Part shown: positions 23,901 to 32,445 of the stretch, in pieces | How positions within the stretch are numbered: the stretch's first letter is position 1 | Layout: every line of letters begins with the position of its first letter | Assembly (NCBI GenBank): GCA_965212125.1 | Contig: OZ243045.1 | Span: forward strand, 2,007,823 to 2,071,822 | Reading direction: 5' to 3' | Origin: CAYRJD01 sp965212125 | GTDB taxonomy: Bacteria; Actinomycetota; Acidimicrobiia; Acidimicrobiales; Poriferisodalaceae | DNA length: 64,000 nucleotides | Program-made: the position numbers and the translations under genes | The notes under the pieces: generated by a model | Databases searched by the model: none | What the model saw: only the letters and a program-made list of their open reading frames with translations | Told to the model about the DNA's origin: nothing

Positions 23901-26413
23901 TAAGCGATGGCGCCAGCGATAACCAAGTCGGCAACCTGGTCAGTGCTGTAGCCCAGAAACCCCTCAAGCACCTCGGTGTTGTGCTGGCCAAGCATCGGCC
24001 CACCCCACTGCGCCGCGCCCGGCGTACGCGACAGCACAAAGTTGCTGTTTTCAACCCACGTCATCTCATGCATCGGGTGAGGCACCTGCACGAACCGATT
24101 ACGAGCGACCATCTGCGGATCGACAACCAAGGTATGCGCATCGTTGACTACATGCGCCGGCACGCCGACCGCTTGCAGCTGCTCTTGGGATTCGTGTTCG
24201 GTTTGCGCCTGAGTCCATTCGCTAACGCGCCGATCAATCTCATCGGCCTGGTCGCGCCTTTGCTCAATCGTAAGGTCGGCTAGCTCGTCGGCTCCAAGCA
24301 ATCCAGCCAGCGCCGTCCATTGCGCTTGTGTTTCGCAGGCGATCGCAACCCAACGATCCTCATCGACGGCGGGATAAACCGCGTGCGGGAACATAACCGG
24401 ATCGGCGTTGCCAGCTCGCCCGGCCGTGCGCCCGTTTATCTCTTCATCCAGCAGCTGCGGCGACAGGAAATGCAGCGAACCCTCAAGCTGAGCGAAGTCA
24501 ATGTGGCAGCCTTGCCCGGTGCGGTCGCGCCTGTCAAGAGCCGCCAAGACGATCGGCACGCTCAGCCGCGGTGAGATGTAGTCGGTGTAGGCGGTGAACG
24601 GCCCGGCGGGAATGCGGTCGGGCCAGCCGGTTACCGGATAGAACCCGGCGATGGCTGCTGCCATCGTGCCGAACCCGGCGTAGAGCTTCATCGGGCCGGT
24701 TTGACCCATCAAGCAGCTAGAGAACATCACCAGCGCGGGGTTCTCTTTTTGCAGGTCTTTGTATGTGAGCCCCCACGCCGCCATAGCCTTGGGCGAGAAC
24801 GACTCCGTCAGCACGTCGGCCCAGCGCACCAGGTCAAGCACCACCGAGCGAGCTTCCGGCACCGTCAGGTCAAGCGTCAGCCCGAGCTTGCTGGCGTTGA
24901 GTGAGTGATACTGCAGGGCGTTTTCTTGGCCGCCATCTTCGCCGATAAATGGGTTCACGCTGCGCAGCACGTCTAAGCGAGATTCGCTTTCAACTTTGAC
25001 TACTTGCGCGCCGTAGTCGGCGAGCGTTCGCGTGGTGCCCGGGCCGGCCATCGCCCACATGAAGTCCAGAATCTTCACGTCTGTCAGCGGCCGGTCGTCG
25101 CCGGGTGTTGCCGAGCTGGCTGCCGAGTCGGTTGCCGCCGAGCCAGCTGAGCTTGCGCCGCCACTAGCAGCCGCGGTCGCGCCACCGCCAGCGGCTGTGC
25201 CCGCCCCTGCGCCTGCGCTACCCAACTGCGGTGCGGGTGCCAGCGAGGGCAGCGTTGTGGTTTCGCCCGTCGTGTCCGTCAGCTTGGTAAGCGATCCGCA
25301 AAAACGAACGGTCGCCTTCTCATCTCGCCCGGGCACCGCAACCTGCTGCCAATAATCACGTTCCGTCAGGTGATCCAAAGCCAGCACGTCGGCGGTGGTG
25401 GTGATAGGAGCGATCAACAGATTGTCAACCAACGCCCGCTCCAGCAGTTCCTTTTTCGTTTTGGTCAGAACAAATTTCTGCAGCGCATTAATGGCGTTGT
25501 CAAAGATGTCAATTGACTCCCGCCCCTCAAACACCGCCATTCCGTAATCCACCCAGTCACGGTCACGCATCTCCTCCTCCACAAAGCCATCCTCAGCCAG
25601 CCAGCCGAGCAGTCGGGTTGTGTAGGGGGCGATCATCGTGCCAAACAAGAAGGTCACCGTTACATAGCCGTCGGCGCACTCATACACCCAGGGGATCTTG
25701 AACTGCCCCATCTCAACCGCACCGGGCAGGCGCGTCGGCGTGTTTGCTCCCACCAGGGCGGCCATCATCTGAAACTGCGTGCAGTCGGCGAACGACTCGC
25801 TGGCCGAAACGTCTATGTGCTGACCCAGGCCGGAACGACGCCGTTCGTGCAACGCAATCATTACCGCACTGGCGGCGTCGCCTGCCGCGTTCAGCCATGT
25901 CTGTGGCGGGCCGATTCGCACCGGCGACCGGTCGCGGTCACCCGTCACCCACATGGTGCCGCTGGCGGCGGCGATGGTTAGGTCGGTTGCCGCCCAGTCG
26001 GCTTTGGGGCCGGTTTGCCCAAAAGCGGTGATGGATGCGGTGATCAGGCTCGGGTGCTGCTTGCGCAGGGTCGCCAGGTCGGCTTGCGACAGATCAAAGG
26101 CGCCGCATTCAATAAGCACGTCGGCGTTTTCGCAAAGCTGGCTGAGCTGAGCGAGATCTGGCTTGGGCGTGCTACCGGCTGGTGCAGCACCGGCGCCTTC
26201 CAGCACCACGGAATCCTTGCCCCGGTTAAACGCCAGAAACTCAAGCGATCGGTCGGGTCCGGGCTGGTCGTCAACGTAAGGGCCATGATGGCGAGTGCGA
26301 TGCCCGTTCGGCGGCTCCAGCAGCGTCACCTGAGCGCCTAGCTGCGCCATCACCAGCCCCGCCAAGTGGCCACGATCATCGGTCAGATCAAGAATGTGTA
26401 GTGAATCAAGCAC
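23900..26413 (-). CDS. Second fused double-domain CaiB/BaiF CoA-transferase
   Basis: 837 residues, the same two-domain plan as the gene at 21325 but clearly diverged. Domain 1 begins LDSLHILDLTDDRGHLAGLVMAQLGAQV and includes GQHIDVSASESF. After a long Ala/Gly/Ser linker (about 395-445), domain 2 begins LTDVKILDFMWAMAGPGTTR..GAQVVKVESE and includes GCHIDFAQLEGS. Both domains again have Glu at the usual catalytic Asp position. The two convergent genes probably arose by duplication of one fused ancestor and may act on related acyl-CoAs. It is divergent from the HU gene. Confidence 0.87.
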   Translation of the reverse strand: MLDSLHILDLTDDRGHLAGLVMAQLGAQVTLLEPPNGHRTRHHGPYVDDQPGPDRSLEFLAFNRGKDSVVLEGAGAAPAGSTPKPDLAQLSQLCENADVLIECGAFDLSQADLATLRKQHPSLITASITAFGQTGPKADWAATDLTIAAASGTMWVTGDRDRSPVRIGPPQTWLNAAGDAASAVMIALHERRRSGLGQHIDVSASESFADCTQFQMMAALVGANTPTRLPGAVEMGQFKIPWVYECADGYVTVTFLFGTMIAPYTTRLLGWLAEDGFVEEEMRDRDWVDYGMAVFEGRESIDIFDNAINALQKFVLTKTKKELLERALVDNLLIAPITTTADVLALDHLTERDYWQQVAVPGRDEKATVRFCGSLTKLTDTTGETTTLPSLAPAPQLGSAGAGAGTAAGGGATAAASGGASSAGSAATDSAASSATPGDDRPLTDVKILDFMWAMAGPGTTRTLADYGAQVVKVESESRLDVLRSVNPFIGEDGGQENALQYHSLNASKLGLTLDLTVPEARSVVLDLVRWADVLTESFSPKAMAAWGLTYKDLQKENPALVMFSSCLMGQTGPMKLYAGFGTMAAAIAGFYPVTGWPDRIPAGPFTAYTDYISPRLSVPIVLAALDRRDRTGQGCHIDFAQLEGSLHFLSPQLLDEEINGRTAGRAGNADPVMFPHAVYPAVDEDRWVAIACETQAQWTALAGLLGADELADLTIEQRRDQADEIDRRVSEWTQAQTEHESQEQLQAVGVPAHVVNDAHTLVVDPQMVARNRFVQVPHPMHEMTWVENSNFVLSRTPGAAQWGGPMLGQHNTEVLEGFLGYSTDQVADLVIAGAIA

Positions 26414-26532
26414 CCGCTCGCCCCTTATTTCTTTGTAATTCCACCAAATACCGCGCTAAGTCTGGTAAGTATTACTTGTGTAAGGCGGAAACTACTTGGT
26501 TTGCCGCCAAATTTTTCTTAAGGAGAATCTCA

Positions 26533-26820
26533 GTGGCTAGTAAAGCAGAGCTGATTAAGGCGGTAGCTGAACAAACCGGCATGCAGCAGACGGATGTCGA
26601 AAAGACGGCCGGTGCGTTGTTTGACTGCATAGTGGCAGAGGTAAAGAAGGGCGAGAAGGTTTCTTGGCCTGGCTTTGGCACCTTTGCGCGCAGCGAGCGC
26701 GCAGCTCGCATGGGTCGCAACCCGCAAACTGGCGCACCGCTACATATCAAGGCCAGCCGTTCGCTCAAGTTGACAGTTTCGGGCAACCTCAAGAAAGAGC
26801 TTTCAGCCGGGATGATGTAA
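26533..26820 (+). CDS. hup: HU-family nucleoid DNA-binding protein
   Basis: 95 residues from a GTG at 26533 preceded by an excellent Shine-Dalgarno (AAGGAGA at 26519-26525). The frame stays open 132 bases upstream but without HU-like sequence. The HU core is intact: KAELIKAVAEQTGM, VSWPGFGTFARSERAARMGRNPQTG (the DNA-intercalating arm with its Asn-Pro) and IKASRSLKLTVS. Forms dimers that bend DNA non-specifically. Unlike many actinobacterial HU proteins it has no Lys-rich C-terminal tail. It ends at a strong hairpin shared with the convergent MFS gene. Confidence 0.93.
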   Translation: MASKAELIKAVAEQTGMQQTDVEKTAGALFDCIVAEVKKGEKVSWPGFGTFARSERAARMGRNPQTGAPLHIKASRSLKLTVSGNLKKELSAGMM

Positions 26821-26822
26821 CC

Positions 26823-26852
26823 CGGCTGGTGCCTAGGTCTAGGTACCAGCCG
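26823..26852. terminator. Bidirectional hairpin between hup and the MFS gene
   Basis: A near-perfect inverted repeat, CGGCTGGTGCCTAG paired with CTAGGTACCAGCCG (one G-T pair, two-base loop), begins 2 bases after the hup stop and covers the stop codon of the convergent transporter gene. Its position suits a terminator for both genes. No U-tract is obvious. Confidence 0.7.
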
Positions 26853-28083
26853 CGCTGATAGTTGTTGTCGCATGGTGGCGTCTCATCGTCCCCGTGCATA
26901 TCGCAGCTAGCAGCGACAATCCGCTAATAATCCAATAGGTGGTCGCATAACCGTCGGTCCAGTCGATTAGCGCTCCGCTGACGACAGGGCCGGCGATTGA
27001 CGCGGGTCCGTAAAACATCGTCATCGTGCCAAACACCGCCGAAAATGAGCGGCCGGAAACGCGGTCGCTGACGTAAGCCGCCGTCAGTGCTGGGTATGCG
27101 AAAGCGGTTGAACCAAACAGCACCACCGCTATGGCGATCAAGACTGCGTTGCCATACGGAACCACAACCGCTGTTACCGCTGCGATTGCCATTACCAGCG
27201 CCATGGTGCGGGGGCGCCCCAGCCGGTCGCTGAGGCGGCCGAAGGCGATGGCTCCGAACAGCGAGCCGATGCCCATAAACGAAAAGAGCAGGGTCGCAGC
27301 CTCACGGCTCATGCCGTGCTGGTTTTCAAGCGTCAGCCCGAGAAACTGCCCGAAAGATGCGACAACCCAGGCGAACGCCATGTAGGCGATTACCGCCCGC
27401 TTCCAGCCGCCAAAGCTGCGCAGCAAAGACCAGCCGCCGCCTGATGTGATCTGGCTGGAAGGTTTGGTGCGAATCAGCAGCCACAGCAGCCCAACCAAAA
27501 GCGTCGCTCCGACCATCTCCCACACCCAGATCGGCCGCCAGATTCCGTCGTCGCCGCTGATGTTGCGCCACAGGGTTGTGACTATCGGCACGGCGATAAA
27601 GCCCGACCCCATCGTGGCTAGTAGCACGCCGAGCACCGCGCCGCGTCGCTCGCTAGGCACGCCTTCTGTAACGATGATCGGCACGGTCAGCCAGATGCCC
27701 GCTCCGCCGAGGCCGCTCAGCCCGGTGCCGATCAGCACTGTCGTGGTGTTGTTTGCGACCGCCAGCACCAGCAGTCCGACCGCCACGATGGCGATGCCGA
27801 TACGAAGCAGAAGCGCTGGCTCGACGCGGTTGGCCAGCAGGGTTACCAGCACAACGCCGAGGAAATAGGTGCTTAGGTTGACGGAACCGAGCGCGCCCGC
27901 AATGGTGCTTGACAGGCCAAGGTCGTCGGACATCGCCGGCAGCAGCACTGCGACCGTGGAACGACCGAAGGTGTGCGACACGATGCCCGACATTGACACC
28001 AGCACGACGCGCCGCCAGCGGATTTTGTTGGTGCCGGTGCCGGGCGCTGTGTCGGCGCTGGCTGCGCCGTTGCCAGCTGACAC
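26839..28083 (-). CDS. MFS transporter
   Basis: 414 residues with about 12 membrane segments. The motif-A loop GRLSDRLGRPRTMAL sits between helices 8 and 9, and a shorter equivalent is in the first half. The N-terminus (about 25 residues, Ala/Gly/Thr) and C-terminus are cytoplasmic and basic. It resembles the oxalate/formate- and monocarboxylate-type MFS group in general layout, but the substrate is not assigned. It lies 32 bases downstream of the P450 gene on the same strand, so the two may be co-expressed. Confidence 0.83.
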   Translation of the reverse strand: MSAGNGAASADTAPGTGTNKIRWRRVVLVSMSGIVSHTFGRSTVAVLLPAMSDDLGLSSTIAGALGSVNLSTYFLGVVLVTLLANRVEPALLLRIGIAIVAVGLLVLAVANNTTTVLIGTGLSGLGGAGIWLTVPIIVTEGVPSERRGAVLGVLLATMGSGFIAVPIVTTLWRNISGDDGIWRPIWVWEMVGATLLVGLLWLLIRTKPSSQITSGGGWSLLRSFGGWKRAVIAYMAFAWVVASFGQFLGLTLENQHGMSREAATLLFSFMGIGSLFGAIAFGRLSDRLGRPRTMALVMAIAAVTAVVVPYGNAVLIAIAVVLFGSTAFAYPALTAAYVSDRVSGRSFSAVFGTMTMFYGPASIAGPVVSGALIDWTDGYATTYWIISGLSLLAAICTGTMRRHHATTTISAAGT

Positions 28084-28115
28084 GGTGCTATTGGGTGTTG
28101 TGCTACCTGCCTGGC

Positions 28116-29387
28116 TCAGTGCCCGGCGGTGAAAGATACCGGTAGTTCTTCAGGACCCCAGATGGCCACGTTGAGTGGCTTCCACACGATTTCACCAGCC
28201 AGCTGCAAGTCCGGCATGCGCTGCCCGATTATTGCCAGGGCTTCCGTCAGCTCAGCGCGCGCCAAAAAAGCACCCAGGCAATAGTGAATGCCCGAACTGA
28301 AGGTCATTTGCGGCACCGATGAGCTGCGAGTGATGTCAAAGTTCAGCGGTTCGGCAAACTCGCTGCTGTCGTGGTTGGCAGACAGGAAACTTGGAAAAAT
28401 CACCGTGCCCTTTGGGAAGGTAACGTCGCGATACTCAATGTCAACCGAAGCGAATCGTGCCGTTCCACGAATCGCTCCCAGGCAGCGCATCACCTCTTCG
28501 GTGGCGCTTTTGGCAAGCTCAGGATTGTTGCCCAGCAACTCAAACTGGTCCGGATGCTGAGCAAACAGCGCCATCGCGCAGGCCAACTGGTTGCGGGTGG
28601 TGTCGGTGCCAGCCAACAGCAAAGTGTTAGCCATCATCAATAGCTCATCGGTCGACAGGCGATCGCCTTCGTCTTCAACCGCAATCATGTCGCTCAGCAG
28701 ATCGTCTTGAGGAGATGCCCGCCGCTCTTCAACCAGCGCTTTCATGTAGGTGTCCATTTCTTTGGTGGCGGCGATGATCAGCGGCGCGTCCTCTTCAATG
28801 GTTCCGTTGAATATGCGAAAGATGTCCACCGCCAGTCGGCTAAACAGCTCCCAGTCTTCGCGCGGCGCACCCAACATTTCGCAGATGATCGGAATGGGGT
28901 AGGGCTCGCACACGTCGCGTACAAACTCGCTGCTGCCACGTTCGCAAATCGGGTCAAGCAGTTCGTTGATGACGCTGCGCATAAAAGGACGCAGTCGCTC
29001 GGCGGATTTAGGTGTGAATGCGGGGCTGACCAAGCGTCGCAGTCGTTGGTGGTCATCGCCTTCGGCGGTAAGGATGCCGTCACGGCGATTCTTTGACCAT
29101 TCAACCCACTCAGGATTGTCAACACCCTGCATCTGCGCGGTCATCCCCACTGCGCTCTGCCATAGGGGGTTACGGAGCATTTTGGTCACGTCGGTGTGAG
29201 GCATTACCAGATAGCCGAAAGGCACGGTGGCTAGCCACTCGCCCTCGTCTATCAGCTTCATTTGAGCTTCCAGCGCGCCGTATCGCAGCGAGTGGGCAGT
29301 CTGGGCATCGGATTGCCCGGCCTGTTCCTCGGACACTCCGTCCAGGCTCAGGTCCACCAAATCAAGATCAGAAACCAGTGTCGTCAT
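28116..29387 (-). CDS. Cytochrome P450
   Basis: About 423 residues from the ATG at 29387 (a GTG at 29396 adds three). Soluble bacterial P450 that hydroxylates an unknown substrate using O2 and electrons from a ferredoxin. The I-helix oxygen-activation motif is LLLAGTDTTRNQ (about 245-256), the K-helix ExxR is EVMR, and the haem-binding loop is FSSGIHYCLGAFLARAEL, with Cys as the thiolate ligand (FSSGIHxCLG in place of FGxGxHxCLG). No ferredoxin gene is adjacent. The following MFS gene is on the same strand. Confidence 0.92.
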   Translation of the reverse strand: MTTLVSDLDLVDLSLDGVSEEQAGQSDAQTAHSLRYGALEAQMKLIDEGEWLATVPFGYLVMPHTDVTKMLRNPLWQSAVGMTAQMQGVDNPEWVEWSKNRRDGILTAEGDDHQRLRRLVSPAFTPKSAERLRPFMRSVINELLDPICERGSSEFVRDVCEPYPIPIICEMLGAPREDWELFSRLAVDIFRIFNGTIEEDAPLIIAATKEMDTYMKALVEERRASPQDDLLSDMIAVEDEGDRLSTDELLMMANTLLLAGTDTTRNQLACAMALFAQHPDQFELLGNNPELAKSATEEVMRCLGAIRGTARFASVDIEYRDVTFPKGTVIFPSFLSANHDSSEFAEPLNFDITRSSSVPQMTFSSGIHYCLGAFLARAELTEALAIIGQRMPDLQLAGEIVWKPLNVAIWGPEELPVSFTAGH

Positions 29388-29444
29388 AGCCGCCACGCTA
29401 ACCCTGTTTGACAGGCGCCGCTAGCCACGCTCTACGCTGCGGGT

Positions 29445-30176
29445 ATGAATGCCAATGAAAGCAGCGATAGCTCTGTGCCGAGCGAGGTGTCGAGCGAGAC
29501 TAAAGGTGCGGTGCGAATCATCACCGTGGATGACGGCAAGGCCAACGCCTTTTCGGTGGCGATGCTGGGTGCGCTGACCGCTGAGCTGGAGGCGGCCGAA
29601 GCCGACGATGCGATCGGTGCTGTGGTGATAACGGGTAATGAGAAGGCCTTTTTTGCGGGTTTTGACCTGGCTGTCATTCAAGGCGGCGACCCGGCTGCGA
29701 TGGCGGAGCTGGTTAGCGCGGGTGGCGAGTTTGTGCGGCGCACCTATGGCGCGTCGGTGCCGGTCGTGGCGGCGTCGACCGGACATGCGGTGGCGGCGGG
29801 CGCGCTGCTGTTGCTGGCTTGCGATCAGCGTGTGGGCGTGGATGCGCCGGTGAAGATCGGGCTGAATGAGGTGGCGATTGCGCTGGTGCTGCCTGACTGG
29901 GCGCTGACAATTGCGGCCGAGCGCCTGTCGCGCAGGTACTTGCAAAAATGCGTGACCAATTCGGTGCTGATGGATGGCAAGGGCGCCGTGGACGCTGGCT
30001 TCTTAGATGAGGTGGCGCCTGATAAAGAAGCGGCGCTAAGCCGGGCGATTGAGATAGCCGAGGGGTTGGCGGAGACGCTTGACGCCAAGGCTTACGCGGG
30101 CACGGTTCGGTCGCTGCGAGGCGAGGTGCTGGCGAAAATGGATGCGTCCGTTGCCGCCGAACGGGCGGCTGTTTAG
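29445..30176 (+). CDS. Enoyl-CoA hydratase/isomerase family protein
   Basis: 243 residues from the ATG at 29445. Crotonase fold: NAFSVAMLGALTAELEAAEADD, then AFFAGFDLAVIQGGD (the oxyanion-hole loop) and STGHAVAAGALLLLACDQRVG (second oxyanion loop; GHAVAAGALL replaces the usual GxxxGGG). KIGLNEVAIALVLPDW contains a Glu in the position of a catalytic acid. Predicted to hydrate or isomerise an unsaturated acyl-CoA. It is divergent from the P450 and convergent with the carboxylase alpha gene, from which it is separated by a perfect hairpin. Confidence 0.85.
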   Translation: MNANESSDSSVPSEVSSETKGAVRIITVDDGKANAFSVAMLGALTAELEAAEADDAIGAVVITGNEKAFFAGFDLAVIQGGDPAAMAELVSAGGEFVRRTYGASVPVVAASTGHAVAAGALLLLACDQRVGVDAPVKIGLNEVAIALVLPDWALTIAAERLSRRYLQKCVTNSVLMDGKGAVDAGFLDEVAPDKEAALSRAIEIAEGLAETLDAKAYAGTVRSLRGEVLAKMDASVAAERAAV

Positions 30177-30195
30177 CTGCTAGTGGCTAGCAGCT
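30175..30195. terminator. Perfect 9-bp hairpin between convergent genes
   Basis: AGCTGCTAG is followed by TGG and then its exact complement CTAGCAGCT. It overlaps the stop region of the hydratase gene (+) and the stop of the carboxylase alpha gene (-), so it can serve both directions. Confidence 0.65.
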
Positions 30196-32428
30196 AGCTG
30201 TCGCGGGCGTCGCTGGCACCGCCAGCATCACTGGCTGAAATAACCACCAACAGCTCGCCGTTATCAACCTGGTCGCCCACCGTCGCACGCAATTCTGTAA
30301 CCACGCCGTCGGCCGGAGCGGCTATCTGGTGCTCCATTTTCATCGCTTCCATAACTAGCAGCACTTGTCCGGCGGTTACCTCGGCGCCTTTTTCTATGTC
30401 AACGAGGATGATTTTTCCGGGCATCGGAGCGGTCAGTCCGCCTTCAACTGCGATGGCGTCAGGGTCGGGAAAGCGGCTGCGCTGAGTCAGCGTTACTGCT
30501 TGTGAGCCCGGTCCGTTGACGTACCAGTTGTCGCCCACCGCGCTGACGTGCCAAGTTCCGCGCAGCCCAGCGATCTCAGCTTCTAGCACCGCGTCTACGT
30601 TGACGCGCTTGCCACTAGTGCTGCGGTCGGCTCGTGAGTTCAGCTTCAGATCAATAATGCACGCTTGGAATGGTTCGCCTGCCGCAGCAGCTCCATCGCC
30701 CGCCTCGCCCGCTGATTCGCCACTAGCCATGCCGCCTGGCACCAGGCACAAATCCCAGCTTTGATCGCGGTGGTGCTTGTAGGTCATCGCAAAGTCTTGA
30801 TCGCCGTACCTCAGCGGCAGCACCTGCTCGGGCATTGCGCTGTTGCGGTAGCCGGTCGGCATAAATTCCAGTGCGGTCGCATCACGGCGGTTGCGGGCAG
30901 CCGACACCAGCGTTACAGCGGCGGCGGCCGTTTCAACCAGCTTTCTGGCCAACACGTCACCGTCGCCTTCCGCAGCTTCCGCCAGTCCGGTTCGCTCAAT
31001 GAAATCCGTGTCTGTGCGCCCCGCCAGAAACTCCTCGCTGCGCAACGCCGCCACCAAAAAGTCACGATTGGTCACCACGCCGCCGATGCGTGTCTGCGCC
31101 AGCGACAACGCCAGTCCCAACGACGCTTCGCTGCGGGTCGGAGCGTGCTTGATGACCTTGGCCAGCATCGGATCAAACTCGGTGCCGATCACGCTGCCCT
31201 GCTCAACGCCCGAATCAAATCTGGTCAGGTCGAATCTGGTCAGGTCAGACCCGGTCAAGTCCGTTGCGGAGCGAGCGGCCGGGTCCCACACATCCAGCGT
31301 CCCCGTGCTCGGCAAAAAGCCCGACCGAGGATCTTCCGCATAGAGCCGCGCCTCCACCGCCCAACCAGAGATCGTCAGGTCGGCTTGGCCGTAGCCCAGC
31401 GGCTCGCCCGCGGCGATGCGGATTTGCTCACGCACCAGGTCAAGCCCGGTGATCGCTTCGGTTACCGGATGCTCCACCTGCAGCCGAGTGTTTATCTCTA
31501 AAAAGAAAAACTCAGCGTCGTCGCCCTCGCCGGTCAGCAAGAACTCCACGGTCCCGGCGGAGGTGTAGCCCAAGGTTCCCACCGCCGCCAGCGCCGCCGC
31601 ACCCAGGCGCTCCCGCAACGCTGGCGTCACCACCGGCGACGGCGCTTCTTCAATCACCTTTTGATGTCGCCTTTGCACCGAGCACTCCCGCTCAAACAGG
31701 TGCACCAAGTTGCCGTGCGTGTCGCCCAACACCTGAACCTCAACGTGGCGCGGCGCTATCAGGCAGCGCTCCACGAACACCGTGTCGTCGCCGAAAGCCC
31801 CGGCCGCCTCACGCCTGGCAGCGGCGATCGATTCGACTAGATCGTCTGGGTCAGACACGATGCGCATGCCCTTGCCACCACCACCGGCGCTGGCCTTAAC
31901 CATCAGCGCCGCGCTCGTGCCGCCGCTGGTTGTGCCGCCATTGGCCGCGCCGCCAAGCTCCAGCCCGGCTGCGGCCAGCTCATCCATGCTCGGCGCGTCG
32001 CCGTCCACTCGCAGGCTCGGCAGGGTCGGTACCCCGGCCGCGATCATCGTCTCCTTAGCCGCCAGCTTGTCGCCCATCGCCGCAATCACATCCGGCGAAG
32101 GCCCGATCCAGGTCAGCCCGGCGTCAATCACCGCCGCGGCAAACTCGGCGTTTTCCGACAAAAACCCGTAGCCCGGATGCACGGCATCGGCGCCGCTCGT
32201 CGCCGCGGCCGCCAGCACTTTGGCTGCGTCTAGATAGGTGTCCGCGGCGCTGGTTCCATTCAGCGGCACCGCCAGATCGGCCTCGGTTACAAACGGCGCC
32301 AAGCGATCGCCGTCCGCATAGACCGCAACGGTCGTGCAGCCCATCGCCCGCGCCGAGCGGAAAACCCGACGAGCGATCTCACCTCGGTTGGCAACAAGAA
32401 TGCGTGTGATGGATTGGGTGCTTGTCAT
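30194..32428 (-). CDS. Acyl-CoA carboxylase alpha subunit (biotin carboxylase + BCCP)
   Basis: 744 residues from the ATG at 32428; longer starts would run into the upstream beta-subunit gene. Biotin carboxylase domain: ILVANRGEIARRVFRSARAMG, ATP-grasp KASAGGGGKGMRIV, FLEINTRLQVEHPVTE. A middle domain follows. The biotinyl domain at the C-terminus has VMEAMKMEHQIAAP, with the biotinylated Lys. Two low-complexity insertions (near residues 155-170 and 395-410) are unusual. With the beta subunit 17 bases upstream it makes a biotin-dependent carboxylase for acetyl-, propionyl- or 3-methylcrotonyl-CoA; the substrate cannot be fixed from sequence alone. Confidence 0.92.
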   Translation of the reverse strand: MTSTQSITRILVANRGEIARRVFRSARAMGCTTVAVYADGDRLAPFVTEADLAVPLNGTSAADTYLDAAKVLAAAATSGADAVHPGYGFLSENAEFAAAVIDAGLTWIGPSPDVIAAMGDKLAAKETMIAAGVPTLPSLRVDGDAPSMDELAAAGLELGGAANGGTTSGGTSAALMVKASAGGGGKGMRIVSDPDDLVESIAAARREAAGAFGDDTVFVERCLIAPRHVEVQVLGDTHGNLVHLFERECSVQRRHQKVIEEAPSPVVTPALRERLGAAALAAVGTLGYTSAGTVEFLLTGEGDDAEFFFLEINTRLQVEHPVTEAITGLDLVREQIRIAAGEPLGYGQADLTISGWAVEARLYAEDPRSGFLPSTGTLDVWDPAARSATDLTGSDLTRFDLTRFDSGVEQGSVIGTEFDPMLAKVIKHAPTRSEASLGLALSLAQTRIGGVVTNRDFLVAALRSEEFLAGRTDTDFIERTGLAEAAEGDGDVLARKLVETAAAAVTLVSAARNRRDATALEFMPTGYRNSAMPEQVLPLRYGDQDFAMTYKHHRDQSWDLCLVPGGMASGESAGEAGDGAAAAGEPFQACIIDLKLNSRADRSTSGKRVNVDAVLEAEIAGLRGTWHVSAVGDNWYVNGPGSQAVTLTQRSRFPDPDAIAVEGGLTAPMPGKIILVDIEKGAEVTAGQVLLVMEAMKMEHQIAAPADGVVTELRATVGDQVDNGELLVVISASDAGGASDARDS

Positions 32429-32445
32429 AGCTGCTCGTGCCGCCG

